NCBI GenBank assembly: GCA_033239125.1
Contig: BSWB01000001.1
Location: 162,711,481 to 162,775,480, forward strand
DNA from: Fagopyrum homotropicum
Taxonomy: Eukaryota; Streptophyta; Magnoliopsida; Caryophyllales; Polygonaceae
Direction of reading: 5' to 3'
DNA: 64,000 nucleotides
Made by a program: the position numbers and the translations under genes. This document shows positions 1-11,289 of the stretch, in pieces (position 1 is the stretch's first letter; each line of letters starts with the position of its first letter). A model generated the notes under the pieces. The model searched no databases. It was not told the origin of the DNA and saw only the letters and a list, made by a program, of their open reading frames with translations.

Positions 1-933
1 TGGCTTTGCTCAAAGTAATCAACTTGTTCCGGTAGGGAGATCCTCCCGATCTGCATTTGGATTCATTGCGCATGCACAATCAAACGGCCGATTTGTTACT
101 TGGTTACATGATAACATGTATGCTAGAGTGTGATAATCAAAGTCTTACGTATAATGAACCGGTTCCGGCAAGTATTCCGGCTGATCCAGATGCGTAATTG
201 ATGCCACCGTGAACGGCGTTATGCATCGCGTTTGGCGCCAGGAATGGTGGTGGGTAAGAACTTCCTCCTAGTGCTTCACCTTAATTATAAAGTTCATCAG
301 AGTATCTAAAGTATTAAGATGTGCATGAACGATTTCTACCAAAATCTGAGTGAGATTCATCATGAAACTAATTGATAATAGTAGGAGTAGTTCGTTAGGG
401 CTGTTCAAATTCCTGCCTGAACAAGAATTTTGAACCGGAAAGTTCTTATTGGACTTGAATCGGATATTTCGGACTAGTTCCACTAAAATTTGAAGGGTCC
501 GATTTTTGGCCTAAAATCATTTTTATAAAAAAATCTTAATCTAACCGGCCCGGACATGGATATCCGGTCTAGATTCGGTCCCCTAAAAAACTTTTCGGTT
601 CAGGTGTGGTTTGTGAACTATAACTAAATATGCCTTATTATACCCTTGTGTGATGAACGATCAAAGAGATAGGTATATACCTATGAGATCGGAGACTGTA
701 CGACCATTAGTGAACCGGCCAGTCGGCTCACCACGAGAGGAGGTGAAGTCGATCCCATAAGGCGGTTTGTTAGCCTTAGCAAGGGTGAAGAGATAGTTGT
801 TGTTACCGGCATCAACTAACGAGTCACCGAACACGAAGGCCGTGAAACAAAGGCAGGGCAAAACTTGGAAGTTTAGAAAGTTTAGGGTTAGAAACGAGAG
901 AAAAAGGAAAGTGTTGCTTCGGACGAAAGACAT
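1..933 (-). CDS. GDSL-type esterase/lipase, 5' part (exons 1-3; 3' end outside window)
   Basis: Three exons can be joined on the minus strand: 933-681, 279-149 and 50-1, with GT-AG introns at 680-280 and 148-51; the phase fits at both junctions. The protein starts with a hydrophobic signal peptide (about residues 1-29), then block I FGDSLVDAGNNNY with the nucleophile Ser at about residue 38. Exon 2 encodes SYPPPFLAP and the glycine block GINYASGSAGIL. Exon 3 opens with IGRISLPEQVDYF, usual for this family, and continues past base 1. The family consists of secreted esterases/lipases of about 350-380 residues acting on cutin, wall or lipid esters; the substrate of this member cannot be told. 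The remaining catalytic Asp-His and block III/V are not in the window, so intactness is unknown. The start Met is the only one in frame ahead of the signal peptide. Confidence 0.9.
345..400 (-). repeat. TRIM LTR fragment inside GDSL intron 1
   Basis: A short stretch resembles the middle of the TRIM LTRs at 1328-1526 and 13143-13344, with the shared word run around 'aatagtaggagtagt'. It is followed from about 395 by a degenerate repeat rich in CCGGAC/GGTTC words with a GGGCTGTTCA-like start, the kind of sequence seen in hAT-type MITEs. Both lie within the 401-bp first intron of the GDSL gene. Confidence 0.4.
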
Positions 934-1327
934 TATCGTATAAAGAATGCGTATTACAATTCAGAATTGGAAAATGTTATAAAGTGAAAGATTTATGAAG
1001 AGTGATGAATCATATGATATGAGTGTGTGACGTTGGTTGGAACATGTTTTTGAATAGGTCTATTGCTTATGATTTCACGTGCATGTGATATCTTTACTGT
1101 TGTACTTGTACTGTTGGTTTGAATAGGTCTCTTGCTTCTGACTCGGGGTAGACGTATTGTCACGGTGTGGTCGTACGGACTCGATGTATAATTTGTACGA
1201 TGTATGTAGTAATTAGGTCAGCCTTGATATGTTTTGGAATCGAATTAGAATCAATTATCGTAGTGAAATTAATAATGACGTGACCTGATTTATAATAAAA
1301 AGATATTTGATTACTTTGATACGTAGT
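934..1327. other. Upstream region of the GDSL gene, nothing else recognised
   Basis: This stretch should hold the promoter and 5' leader of the divergently lying GDSL gene. I see no convincing TATA box or other ordered signal. Short direct repeats such as 'gaataggtct' (twice) are present. Confidence 0.4.
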
Positions 1328-2030
1328 TGTCAAAGTTAATATAGACCGACTTAGATGGGTCGTGTGCATACGAGTGCATATGCGCGATAGTCCAAAAGTC
1401 CGTCACATAAATCCGATGAGGTTCTATCATAAAATCAATTAACAATAGGAGAAGTAGTCCACCGACCTTATATACTAGGCTCGAAATGTCTGCACCTTTC
1501 GATGCGGAAACTTATTATCTTCAACATGCCCTCGCAAGTGCAACTAGGGTATAGACCGAGTTGACACTTGTCCACAAGTTAGGATCGTGAGCTGAATAGA
1601 GGTTAACCGCTCTGATATCATGTCAAAATCCGGTATAGTAGAGGTCGTGTAGATACGAGCTTACCTACCGATTAGGCTGAAGCCCAACACATAAATTTGA
1701 CAGAGTTTCAGGGCCCGTTTGGTTTTAACTCCGGAATCGGAAACCGGAATGAAAACGAATCTAATCAATACGTATACCCTTATTCATTAAAATTTTTGGA
1801 ATCATTCCTTATGGTTTGTAGTAATTGGATGAGAGTTTGATTACTTTTGATACCCTATAGGGTAACAAAATGTGAGAAAGCAAGATTAAACCATGGGGAA
1901 TGATTCCATAAAATTTCATTAATATGGATAAAATATGGACTAAATTCGTTTCCATTCCGCTTCCGTTTCCGGAGTTGGAACCAAACGGACCTTCATTGTA
2001 ATACCAATTGACAATAGGAGGAGCACCCGG
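1328..2030 (-). mobile_element. TRIM (miniature LTR retrotransposon), with a MITE in its 5' LTR
   Basis: On the minus strand the order is: a 5' LTR (about 2030-1621, its outer end decayed and split by the MITE at 1711-1992), a primer binding site next to 1620 reading TGATATCAGAGCGG (complement of the initiator tRNA-Met 3' end), a non-coding internal part of about 90 bp, and a 3' LTR of 199 bp (1526-1328). The LTR starts TGTTGAAGATAATAAG, contains a TATATAAGG box and ends in TTTGACA. There is no coding capacity, as expected for a TRIM. The same family recurs at 13143-13344, 19034-19323, 31026-31440 and, as a scrap, at 5003-5115. Confidence 0.75.
1711..1992. mobile_element. Tourist-like (PIF/Harbinger-type) MITE
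   Basis: The terminal inverted repeats begin GGGCCCGTTTGGTT and end in AACCAAACGGACCT. The interior is largely palindromic (GGAATCATTCC on one arm, GGAATGATTCC on the other). TCA flanks both ends, consistent with a 3-bp target duplication. There is no coding capacity. The element splits the 5' LTR of the TRIM at 1328-2030. A second copy is at 29539-29920. Confidence 0.75.
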
Positions 2031-2341
2031 TATCTCACATTAGTCAAATAGTTTATGTATTGAAATTTCTCAATCTCCTTTTATGTAGCATTTCAACTTG
2101 TTAATAGTACATAGTGACTCATTGTTGAATCGTTCTAGTTTTTATTTCATGTCTTATTAAACATGAGTATTATAAATGAGAGGAGGTTTAGGAGTTGGCG
2201 GTTGCTGAAAGACGATATGGTACGACAAGAGGTGGGAGGCCTTAGAACAAAGTGCTTGTTAGATGGTTGAGGTAGAGGATTGGATGAGATAAGTTGAACT
2301 TTAACGGCGTCGTCCGTGCATCGATAACAACTTGGGATCTG

Positions 2342-2402
2342 GTACTTGAGATGTGTATGTCCGGTACGATAATATTTTAATACTTGAGATGTGTATGTCC
2401 GT
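2342..2402 (+). repeat. Short direct repeat
   Basis: The word TACTTGAGATGTGTATGTCCG occurs twice (about 2342-2363 and 2381-2402), 39 bp apart, and a weaker third form follows near 2440. No function can be assigned. Confidence 0.5.
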
Positions 2403-2471
2403 GGATCGATCGTTCGAAATTTCGTCGTAATTACAATTTGATGTGTATATCCGGGTTGGACCGGTTAGTAC

Positions 2472-2632
2472 CTAAATTGTGCAATTTTGAATATTTCGGA
2501 CCGGATCGGACCGGACAAGAAATCCGTAGTTTACGGTCCAACCCGGGTTACGGTTTTATACGGTCCAAAAACTGGACCGGACCGTAACCCGGATTTTCAA
2601 AAAACCTGGGTCCGGTCCAATTTTGCACAGCC
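2472..2632. mobile_element. Possible hAT-type MITE rich in GGACCGG words
   Basis: The stretch starts near TTGTGCAATTTTG and ends near CAATTTTGCACAGCCCT, giving weak terminal inverted repeats (TGTGCAA). Between them GGACCGG/CCGGTCC words recur in both orientations. Open frames across it are by-products of the repeat. The hAT assignment rests on the GGGCTGTGCA-like end only. Confidence 0.4.
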
Positions 2633-2639
2633 CTACATT

Positions 2640-3735
2640 TATACCCTTTTTGATTTAATTCTAAAAACAATTAAAAATAAAAAAAACTTCCTACCAAAAA
2701 AAAATCAAAAACTGATCATAAAAAACGTGTAATGAGAGAATGAAGAATACTGGAATAGACTTAACATCGAAAATCAACCAAAAAAATAGGAGTTTATAGC
2801 CATACTTAATTTTGTTGAGTTATGCTGACAACTGCCACTAGTGTCTCCAAGGTATCTGGTGCCCTAGGTTGCTGCCCACAAGGCCAGTACTAGGGTTGAG
2901 CTTTAAGGTGTGGCCTTGGGGCTCAAGCTATCCCAATAGCTTAATTAGGTTATGTAGGGTTGAGCTCGAAATTGACTCCGGCATAATGTTGCATTTCCTA
3001 TGAGAAAATTTCCCCATTGTACACCCTAAGTGTATAGGGATTAAATGTCAAGACTTTACTTGTAGGAATTGAAAGATCACATTTAGTTATATCTATTTTT
3101 TGGTAATGTTTAGGTATATCTATTGTGAGACGAATAATATAGCAGACTATTTAGTAACTTATGCTTGTCATTTTCGTATTGACAAACATATATGTATGTC
3201 TTGTCCAACCTCCCCCAAACCCTTTATTATCTAAGAGTCACGTTATTTTCACGACGTTGAATTTACTATTATTAATATGACGTGTACCGAGACTATGTGT
3301 CAGTTTACAAAAAATAATTAAAAAAAGTGGTGTTGAAAAGTATTCACATTGCATTGTGTGTCGGCCTTGAGCCTGACACGTAATCACAATACACGTCAGG
3401 TTGGTGTTAAATTGTTAATAAATCCGACCTTGTATACCTAGATATCTTGTTGTCTAATGATGTAAGGCGAGTAACGATATCCGGTTCAGTTACTAGATTA
3501 GAGTCATGTTGGGTGACTAGATTATATAATCTAATGGAGATTATGAAAATATATAAGCAGGTGATATGAGTGTTTGAGAGACATGCATTATGGAAGCTTA
3601 TACTAGTTTAAACAAGCTTAAACTTTTCTTAGGTACAATATAATACTAAAACATAAGTATATAAAGTCATGTGTTATCGACACACCTCGAATTTTGCCAC
3701 AAATGTCATCACCACATTAATTCACTTAATTAGAA
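2640..3735. other. Intergenic, no gene recognised
   Basis: AT-rich sequence with stop codons in all frames. A patch near 2830-2990 has a more even base composition, but I could not match it to anything. Confidence 0.4.
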
Positions 3736-4165
3736 CTAGTGTATTACCCGTGCCCTACACGGGATATGATTTAACGTCTATTATATATATATAAATATAA
3801 AATTAACTTATTAGAGTTTAGTATGATTTATGCAGTATAAATTTAACAAAAAATTTTAATACACATAATATATTAAATCAACGTAGAAAACTTATGATGC
3901 ACTCTTTTGTAAATGTTGGCTAATTAATTGTAATACGTTTAAAACGAAATTCAAATTTTTAGTAATTCTTTTTGGAATTTAACGATGATATTGAAATTAA
4001 TAAATTTAAATATTTAAGATTCATGATAAGATATGATTTAAGATTTAAAAAACTTAGTTAAGATTTTCAGGTTGTTGTTAATTGTTAAAATGACACGTGA
4101 TAGTTAGAGTTTCTCTTGATTAGACACGTGAAATTAAGTGTTTCTCCTATAATATATATATAAGA
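3736..4165 (-). mobile_element. Short non-autonomous Helitron
   Basis: Read on the minus strand it begins TCTTATATATATATTATAGG after an A and ends with a hairpin (CCCGTGT, loop, CACGGG) followed about ten bases later by CTAG and then T. This is the Helitron layout: 5' TC, 3' hairpin plus CTRR, insertion between A and T, no target duplication. It is about 430 bp with no coding capacity. The 3' end is clear; the 5' end is inferred. Confidence 0.6.
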
Positions 4166-4563
4166 TTTTTCCACATCGGATTTTATCACATATCTTATTT
4201 ATACAAATAAAGATATCTCCTTATATAGTTATGTATACATTGAAATGAATAAAATTATCTATACCAATAAAGATAGGACAATTTTGGTAACTAGACCTTT
4301 TTGAGAAACTATAGTAGTAACTAGGCTTTTTAATGTTTCAATTAAGTAAATATACCCCAACCTTTTATATTTATTCTCAAACCCTACATACTCTTCTCTC
4401 AAGGAATACATTTACGAAACATAAAACTACAAAAAGTTTACTAAACCAAATTGTTTGATAAAAGATATCTCCTTATAACATATGATTGTGCGATTAAGAC
4501 ACAAAAACAATGTATATGTTTAGTGTCTTAAACATTTTAATCATTTGATTATAATTCCACAAT

Positions 4564-4687
4564 ACAATACACTGAATACAGTATACATGTTTGTGGTCAC
4601 ATAATAAATTGGCTCTTGATATAGGCCCCACAAAAAATAAGGTTAAATGTACACTGTACAATACACTGAATACAGTATACATGTTTG
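4564..4687 (+). repeat. 30-bp direct repeat pair
   Basis: A 30-bp sequence (starting ACAATACACTGAATACAG) occurs identically at about 4564-4593 and 4658-4687. The unit itself contains short palindromes. Its origin is unknown. Confidence 0.6.
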
Positions 4688-4749
4688 AATTATTCGGATG
4701 ATTAATACTACATACTAACATACGTACATTGTATTAGCTGTCTTTGTTG

Positions 4750-4915
4750 ACTCTTTCAGTGACTTGAAACCTTCAACATATTTCTCGTTAAGAAAGAGTG
4801 TTTAAAATTTTAAGAAGCTTTCAACACATTTCAGTTAAGAAGAAGTGTTACTACATCAAATACGGTTGCTTCAAACTTTCTGCATAATTTTCGTTAAGAA
4901 AGATATTAATTTCGA
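4750..4915 (+). repeat. Degenerate tandem repeat, three units of about 60 bp
   Basis: Three imperfect units share TTCAACA...TTTC...GTTAAGAA followed by an AGTGTT-like tail. They are too diverged to fix unit borders. Confidence 0.4.
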
Positions 4916-5002
4916 TATGTTAGTGTGTTGTTTTAAGATATCCGGACAGTTAATTTTAATAATTATTGAGTAATTTTATTTAATTAACTATGTGTCCGTT
5001 TG

Positions 5003-5115
5003 GTTGAGATATGTAGAAATTTCTCACGTTGACAATATGGTACTATATGAACCTAAACCTATAAATCACGTAGAGGTACCTCTTATTGTCAATTGACTTT
5101 AAGATAGAACTTCCA
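5003..5115 (+). repeat. TRIM LTR fragment
   Basis: The sequence follows the order seen in the TRIM LTR at 19124-19323: TTCTCACGTTGACAA, then a leader-like stretch, then CTATTGTCAATTGA-type sequence and a decayed end. Neither a primer site nor a second LTR is seen nearby. Confidence 0.45.
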
Positions 5116-5572
5116 AGGGGGTTTACTTTAATTTGGTTGGAGTGGTGAAATGTAAACGTAATGAAATCGGTTAAGGGGAAGAAAACGAAATGAAAATGTT
5201 TGTACTACTTTGTTAAAAATCCTTTAATAAATATAATTTTGATTGATTTAGAATTATTCTTTTTTTTTTTTGCTCTGAAGTTTCTTTATTTCCTAATAAT
5301 TAATGTAAACGTCTTTTAAAAAAACTTGGGATAGACAACTTAGAACCCAACTCAGGCGAAAAAGCAAGATTTACTACCCGACTTTGACGGTGGAAGACCG
5401 GCAAAAAAATCATTTTGCCCGAGACCGAACTTGTTCGTGTTTACAAAGTAAGTTAGTTGTTTTTTTAGCATGTGGTTCAAACAAGACCACTTGTTATGAT
5501 ATAGAATTATAGCATAATGTGGACGTTGATCGACTTATTCAATCATTTATATTTTCACCAATTAAACAATAT

Positions 5573-6605
5573 GGAAAAATAACTCAAAATAATATCAACT
5601 ATCAACATTAAACCGAAAATAATACGAAATTTGAAAATTACTAGGAGCGATACAAACTACCAATGTATTTACCAAAAATAATACGTCATTTATTTTTCGG
5701 CAAAAACCCTACCTCCGGCGATGACATGGCTGCCAGAATGTTACATGTCATTAAATAAATAGATTAAATGAGTGATATGGATTTTATTAAATTTTTTTTT
5801 AATAATATTAAAATATTAAAAAAATTATTATTTTAAAATTTTAAATAATAATTTTTTTAATAAAAATTGTACAAATATTTACTTTAAAAAAATAATTTTT
5901 TGAAAATAAAGTTTGAAGTTTTTTTTAAATAGGTTTGTAAAAAAATGTAAAAATATTTCTTTTTCCAAAAAATATAAAAACATAATAAATTTTATATTTT
6001 TTTTAATCAAATTCATTTTCAGATTTTTGTATCAAATGAAAATTTTAATTCTAAAAAAAATAATTTGTAAAAAAAATTCGAATTTCAATTTTTTAAAAAA
6101 TATATAATAAAAATAAACCCCCAAAAAACATTTTTTTTAAATTTAACAAAAACGATTTATTTTTTAAAAAAAATTTATACAAAAATTTTCATAAAAAAAA
6201 ATATTTTTACATTTTTGTACAAACCTGTTTAAAAAAATGTTCAAACTTTATTTAAAATTATTTTTACAAAATATATTTTTTTAAAAAAAATTGTGCAAAT
6301 GTTTTTAAAAAATTTATCATTTAAAATTTTAAAAATATTAACTTTTTTATTTTTTAATATTTTAAATATTATTAAATTGATTTTTCAAAAAATAAAATTC
6401 ATATCACATATTTAATCCATTTATTTGATGACATGTAAAATTCCGGCTGCCACGTCATCGCCGGAGTTAGGCTTTTTGCCGAAAAATTATTACGTATTAT
6501 TATTGGTAAATACATTAATAGTTTGTATCGTTCATAGTAATTTTCAAAGTTCGTATTATTTTTTATTTAATGTTTATAGTTAATATTATTTTGGGTTATT
6601 TTTCC
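5573..6605. mobile_element. Mutator-like foldback element (non-autonomous)
   Basis: The termini are long inverted repeats. The left starts GGAAAAATAACTCAAAATAA and the right ends in its near complement TTATTTTGGGTTATTTTTCC. Matching continues inward for about 200 bp, including the CTCCGGCGATGAC segment near 5713 and its complement near 6455, and the AT-rich centre is also roughly symmetric. The flanks aaacaatat (5564-5572) and aaacattat (6606-6614) form a 9-bp target duplication with one mismatch, typical of Mutator-like elements. There is no transposase; open frames in the centre are low-complexity A/T. Confidence 0.8.
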
Positions 6606-6614
6606 AAACATTAT

Positions 6615-7453
6615 TACAAGAGGTGCAATGACAAATTTATAACTTTTAAAAAGTCAGGTGATAATTATAATTTTAGTAAGGTTTGTGATTTTTTTTTTTA
6701 TAGTTCGTTCAAAATTCTTTTCTATTTTACTTAAAAATTTTGTACTAATTGGCTCATAGTCTCATACATTTTTTTTGTGAGAAAAGATTTTAATAGTTAC
6801 TTTTTAAATCAAAATTTTAGTTCAATTCGTTCAAAATTTATATAATATAAAACCAAATATTTTTATGTTAGTTTATTTGTCATCCTTAGTAGTTATGTTT
6901 GTATAAGCCTATTTACCAATATATGTTTGAGGTAACAAAACACAATGTTCGAACTAATAATACCCAAAATTTGAACTAATATTATAAAATTTTAAAGTTT
7001 AATGGTTACATTTATAGTTCAAAACTTTTATATTATTAGTTCGTTCTCTAGGAATATTCATGAATCACAAGTTCTATTAGTACACTTTTATTAAAATATT
7101 TGTTGGTTCAAGTTTTTTTTATACAATTTGTCGAAAGAAAGTGGCATATTAGTTTACACATTTTATATTATTAATTCATACATTATTTTAAATTTATAAA
7201 AAGTTAAAAAGTATGAACCTTTAGTATAATATAATTTAATCTAAAAAAATGAACTGAAACTTTCTTTAAAAAAAGAAAAAAAAAATGGACATGTGTCAAT
7301 ACAACAAAGTTTTGTAAAACAACCACTTCGTACGTGAACCTTTCCCCTTTTTATTGCGTTAATGTGCGTTGAAATGAACTAGGTGTTGGCCTTTTGTTGA
7401 ATTTCATCGAACTAAAGATCGAGGGTCGCGTGTATACAACCGTACATTTACAC
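6615..7453. other. Intergenic, AT-rich, nothing recognised
   Basis: Long A/T tracts and no open frame with family resemblance. Confidence 0.4.
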
Positions 7454-7472
7454 ATTAAGATCAAACTCAATA

Positions 7473-9435
7473 TTTTTCTTGACGAGAAGGATGGGGCAAT
7501 GTTTGACATACCTTATTGACCCAGCACAGGCAACCTTTGTGTCAGGGAGACTGATGAGCGACAATATTTTTCTTGTACAAGAGCTCTTTCGGAGGTATAA
7601 TGTGAAACGTGACAAACATCGATGCTTCCTTAACATCGATCTCGCCAAAGCCTATGACACCGTCTCTTGGAAATTTTGTTAGAATTTGCATTGGGAACTA
7701 GGGTTTTCAAGAAAGTTCATTGCATGGATCATGGAGTGTGTAACCACACCAACATACCCTATTAAATTGAATAGAGAGGTGCATGGCTTCTTCAAGGGCA
7801 AACGTGGCCTTCGCCAAGGGAATCCCATCTCACCTCTTATATTTGTACGTTGTATGGAGTTCCTATCGAGACTCCTGAAGGCCGAGACATCAAAGCCGGG
7901 ATTTAGATACCATCAACATTGTGAAGGTATGAGGCTAACACACCTTGCGTTCGCTGAGGATGTTGTACTCTTCAGCTGTGGAGACAAGGCTTCGGTGACT
8001 ATACTCATGATTTGCCTTCGACGGTTTGGAGAACTAAGTGGCCTACTTGTTAGTATTGCTAAGTCCACCATGTATTTGGCTTTGGTATCTGAGTGTGAAG
8101 CACTAGAGATATGATCAATCACCGGATTTCCTATGGGTTCTTACCCATTTAGATATCTCGGCATACCTTTTGCTCCTTAAATGTTGCGAGCAACAAATTA
8201 TGCACCGCTTCTTGACAAGATCGGTAAGAACATCAATGCTTGGAACAAAAAACACTTGTCTTTTGCAGGCAGGCTTGAGCTCATTACATCGGTTATCCAA
8301 GGAATTGATAGCTTCTGGCTCTCCATCCTACATGTGTTAGGCCTTGTGATTGATCGAGTGATAAACTTTGCCGCTAGTTTTTATGGTCTAGACCGAGTGT
8401 TGCTTGGGATAGAGTATGCAAGCCTAAGAAGGACAGTGGACTGGGCCTTCTGGATCTTCGGGCTTGGAACAACGCTTTCATGTGCAAACATTATTGGCAC
8501 ATACATGAAGGGAGAGACATCTTATGAATTAAGCGGATACATCATAGACATTTACAAGTGACGGAGCCAAGAAATTGGCAACCTCATCGACGAGATTCAC
8601 CTCTTATAAAGGTCATCTTGGCTGGAAGAGATAGATTGTTAATGCATGCTAGAGCACTTGATACCACGATAGAGGAGCTTTGTCATAGAGGGAAATTCAA
8701 GGTCATGAAAGCCTATGACCTTATCCATAGAAGAGAAGAGATAGTCACTTGGCACTCGGTTATATGGGATGCACGGCACACCCCTAGACACTCGTTTATT
8801 GCTTAGATGGCCACCATCAAGCGCCTCTCCACCCATGACCGAATGGGGTTTCTTGGCATTGACCCGACTTGTCATTTCTACGAGAGGGAAACCGAGTCAC
8901 ATGAGCACCTTTTCTTCAAATGCAAGTATTCAAGGGCAATTAGGTGTGAGATTAGACGAAGCTTTAGGCTACCTTCTGGCCTTGGCACAATGGACTTAGC
9001 ACTGGGATGGTTGAAGAGGTGTATAGGGAAGAAACGGCGTAAGACGAGTGCTAGACGTTTTGCTTTGATAGCCACCATCTACTACATATGGCTTGCAAGG
9101 AATAGGTTGGTCTTTGAGGGTAATATGCTACCGGAGGGGTCACTATTCGACTCATTAAGACACATGTGTTTCGGCTCTTATACTCAACTTTTCTAGGTGA
9201 CATTGGTAGTGATTCACTTGGCCATTGAGGGCATCATAACCTCTTTGTTACACTTTATGGGTCTCTAGACTATAGTTTGTGTTTTGTACATGCAACGTCC
9301 AAGGGACCATGCATGGACTTGTGTCTTATGTCTTTGATTACATGCTTTTAAGTGTTGGACACTTTTTTTTAGCCGAACACCTCATGTTGAGGGATAGGCA
9401 TTTCTCTTACACATCTATGAATTTACCAGCAGCTT
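7473..9435 (+). mobile_element. 5'-truncated L1-type LINE with 19-bp target duplication
   Basis: The insert is bordered by attaagatcaaactcaata (7454-7472) and attaacatcaaactcaata (9436-9454), a 19-bp duplication with one mismatch, typical of target-primed reverse transcription. It contains the C-terminal part of a LINE ORF2 and about 240 bp of 3' untranslated sequence. The endonuclease half and ORF1 are missing, so it was probably truncated on insertion. No poly(A) run is left next to the right duplication, which is unusual for a plant L1. Confidence 0.8.
7479..9196 (+). pseudogene. LINE reverse transcriptase with zinc-binding region, broken
   Basis: The frame opens with a reverse-transcriptase segment (FVSGRLMSDNIFLVQEL, then LNIDLAKAYDTVSW), followed by GLRQGNPISPLIF and a catalytic box reading FAEDVVLF instead of the usual F/YADD, so the first catalytic Asp is Glu. 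The thumb region follows, and the zinc-binding region with ESHEHLFFKC ends at 9196. In-frame stops stand at 7680-7682, 8112-8114 and 8178-8180. A frameshift lies before about 8408, another stop replaces a Trp codon near 8521, and one more stop is near 8804-8806. It cannot make an active enzyme. In intact relatives ORF2 copies RNA at a nicked target. Confidence 0.85.
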
Positions 9436-9454
9436 ATTAACATCAAACTCAATA

Positions 9455-10530
9455 CACAAGCTTAGTGGGTTCCATCTAAACCAATTGACACGGTAGAAGT
9501 AGCCCTCAAACATTACATATTGGTTCACGATTTCTCGGCTTTAGATGTGAAAAATATACATTTCAAGGTCTTTCATTTGTGCCTATCATCGGGAATGTAA
9601 TGAATTTCAAACTTTTTGCATAACGGAGTTATAAAAATCATACGCCCACTAAACAAAGTGCATATAAATCGCCTATGAAAGTTTGACGGCCAAATTAGTT
9701 AAGTAAACCCTTTTGAAATTTCTCTAGTAATTACTTTCATGGTATAAATATATTTAGTAAATGTATCCCTAATCAAACCTCTTACCTTTCAACTTCAATT
9801 TAATGAAACTGGTAAAAGTTGACGAGGTACACAACCTAATAAAAATAGAAAATGACCAATTTAACCAAATTCTTTCAAGTTTGACACATAAATAGATTAA
9901 TTTTTTCTAAAAATATACTGAAATAAATAGAAAAAACCTAAACTTTTAGTCCTAAACGTGCCAAAAAAATGACTTAATTCCTAACACGTATTCGTTAATG
10001 TGTTTATGCATTAACGAATAATTTCTCCAACTAAACACTCAACATTACAAAACACACTACTAAATAAAATCTTACACATATTCTTTGTCGTGTCCTCAAT
10101 CACCGGTTACTTAAAGGTTTGAACTTTGGATGATATATTACACAATGCAGAACATATCTCATATGGACACTTTTTACTTAACCCATGGAATGAAATCTAA
10201 GCTTCCGTCAAAGAAGAAAGAAAAGATTTAGTTCTCATTTGAAATCCTATTTAGCGGATTTGTGCTAAGGGACAATGACGATGATTGGCTTCGGCGGCTT
10301 GCGTACAACGTTGTCATATCCTATGTTCCACATGCAAAGCTATGGCGTATCTTATAAAGGCTTCAATTGCTTGGATTAAGGACTTTGTCGAGTAACATTT
10401 AAAATGGGTTCAAAACTATTTTTCCACCTAAGGTTGTTTCCGATTTTTAGGGGCATAAGTGTCCTTTAAAGTAAAATAAAAAAAAAAATATACAGTTATT
10501 AGAATTGTAGTCTTAAATTATATGATTAAA
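9455..10530. other. Intergenic, nothing recognised
   Basis: AT-rich non-coding sequence. A patch at about 10250-10370 has codon-like composition but no match I can support. Confidence 0.4.
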
Positions 10531-11257
10531 CTAGTCTAATACCCGCACCTTGTGCGGGAAAAAAAATTATTAATTGAAAATTTATTATTCAAACAAATTA
10601 AAAAAAATTGAAAAAAAAGTTAAGTGTTAAGAAGAATATATTAATATCAATCTGATTAGATCATGTAACAAAAAATTAATTAATAAATTTATAATAATTT
10701 TCAAAGTGTTAAATAAAAAAAATTACATAAAATTTTTTTCTAATTTATTTTTTTAATATTATTACCTATAACTAAAAAATTAAAGCTTTTGTTAAGAAAA
10801 ACCGTTTTTTAAAATCGATTATTTTAAAAAAAAAATTAATTTAATAAAACAATTATTAAAATCTTTATTAACGATAACACAATATTTTAAAATAAAATAT
10901 TGTTATTTCTCATATTGTAACCAATAAGATTTAAATGTTAGTTCGGATTTATTTTGTAAAATTTAGAATCCAAACAAAATCCATTGAAATCTCTAAATTC
11001 GGTTAGGTAATATGTTTTTTTTAAAATTATATTTATAAATATAAGATATTGAAAATGATGACATGGAATTATTTTTGTTGAATTGGCATAATGAGATGGA
11101 AAATATTTTAATTTTGACTTAAAACATTTATTGAATAATGGCATAATAGTAATTAAAATGTGGCAAAATTGTAAATATTTGACAAAAAGTCTTAGGTGGC
11201 ATAGTTAAGGTGTTGACATGTGGACGAAAAGGGTTCTATTTTAGTAGTATATATAGA
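10531..11257 (-). mobile_element. Non-autonomous Helitron
   Basis: On the minus strand it starts TCTATATATACTACTAAAAT immediately after an A and ends with the hairpin CCCGCAC-loop-GTGCGGG, a short spacer and CTAG before a T. This is the Helitron signature at both ends, 727 bp apart. There is no Rep/helicase coding sequence. Confidence 0.75.
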
Positions 11258-11289
11258 TGGAGAAAATTTTATCTTTGTAAGCTACATTT

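Noticed and set aside
5913..6107. 64-codon Lys/Phe/Asn frame
   Set aside because: Low-complexity A/T centre of the foldback element; a chance open frame.
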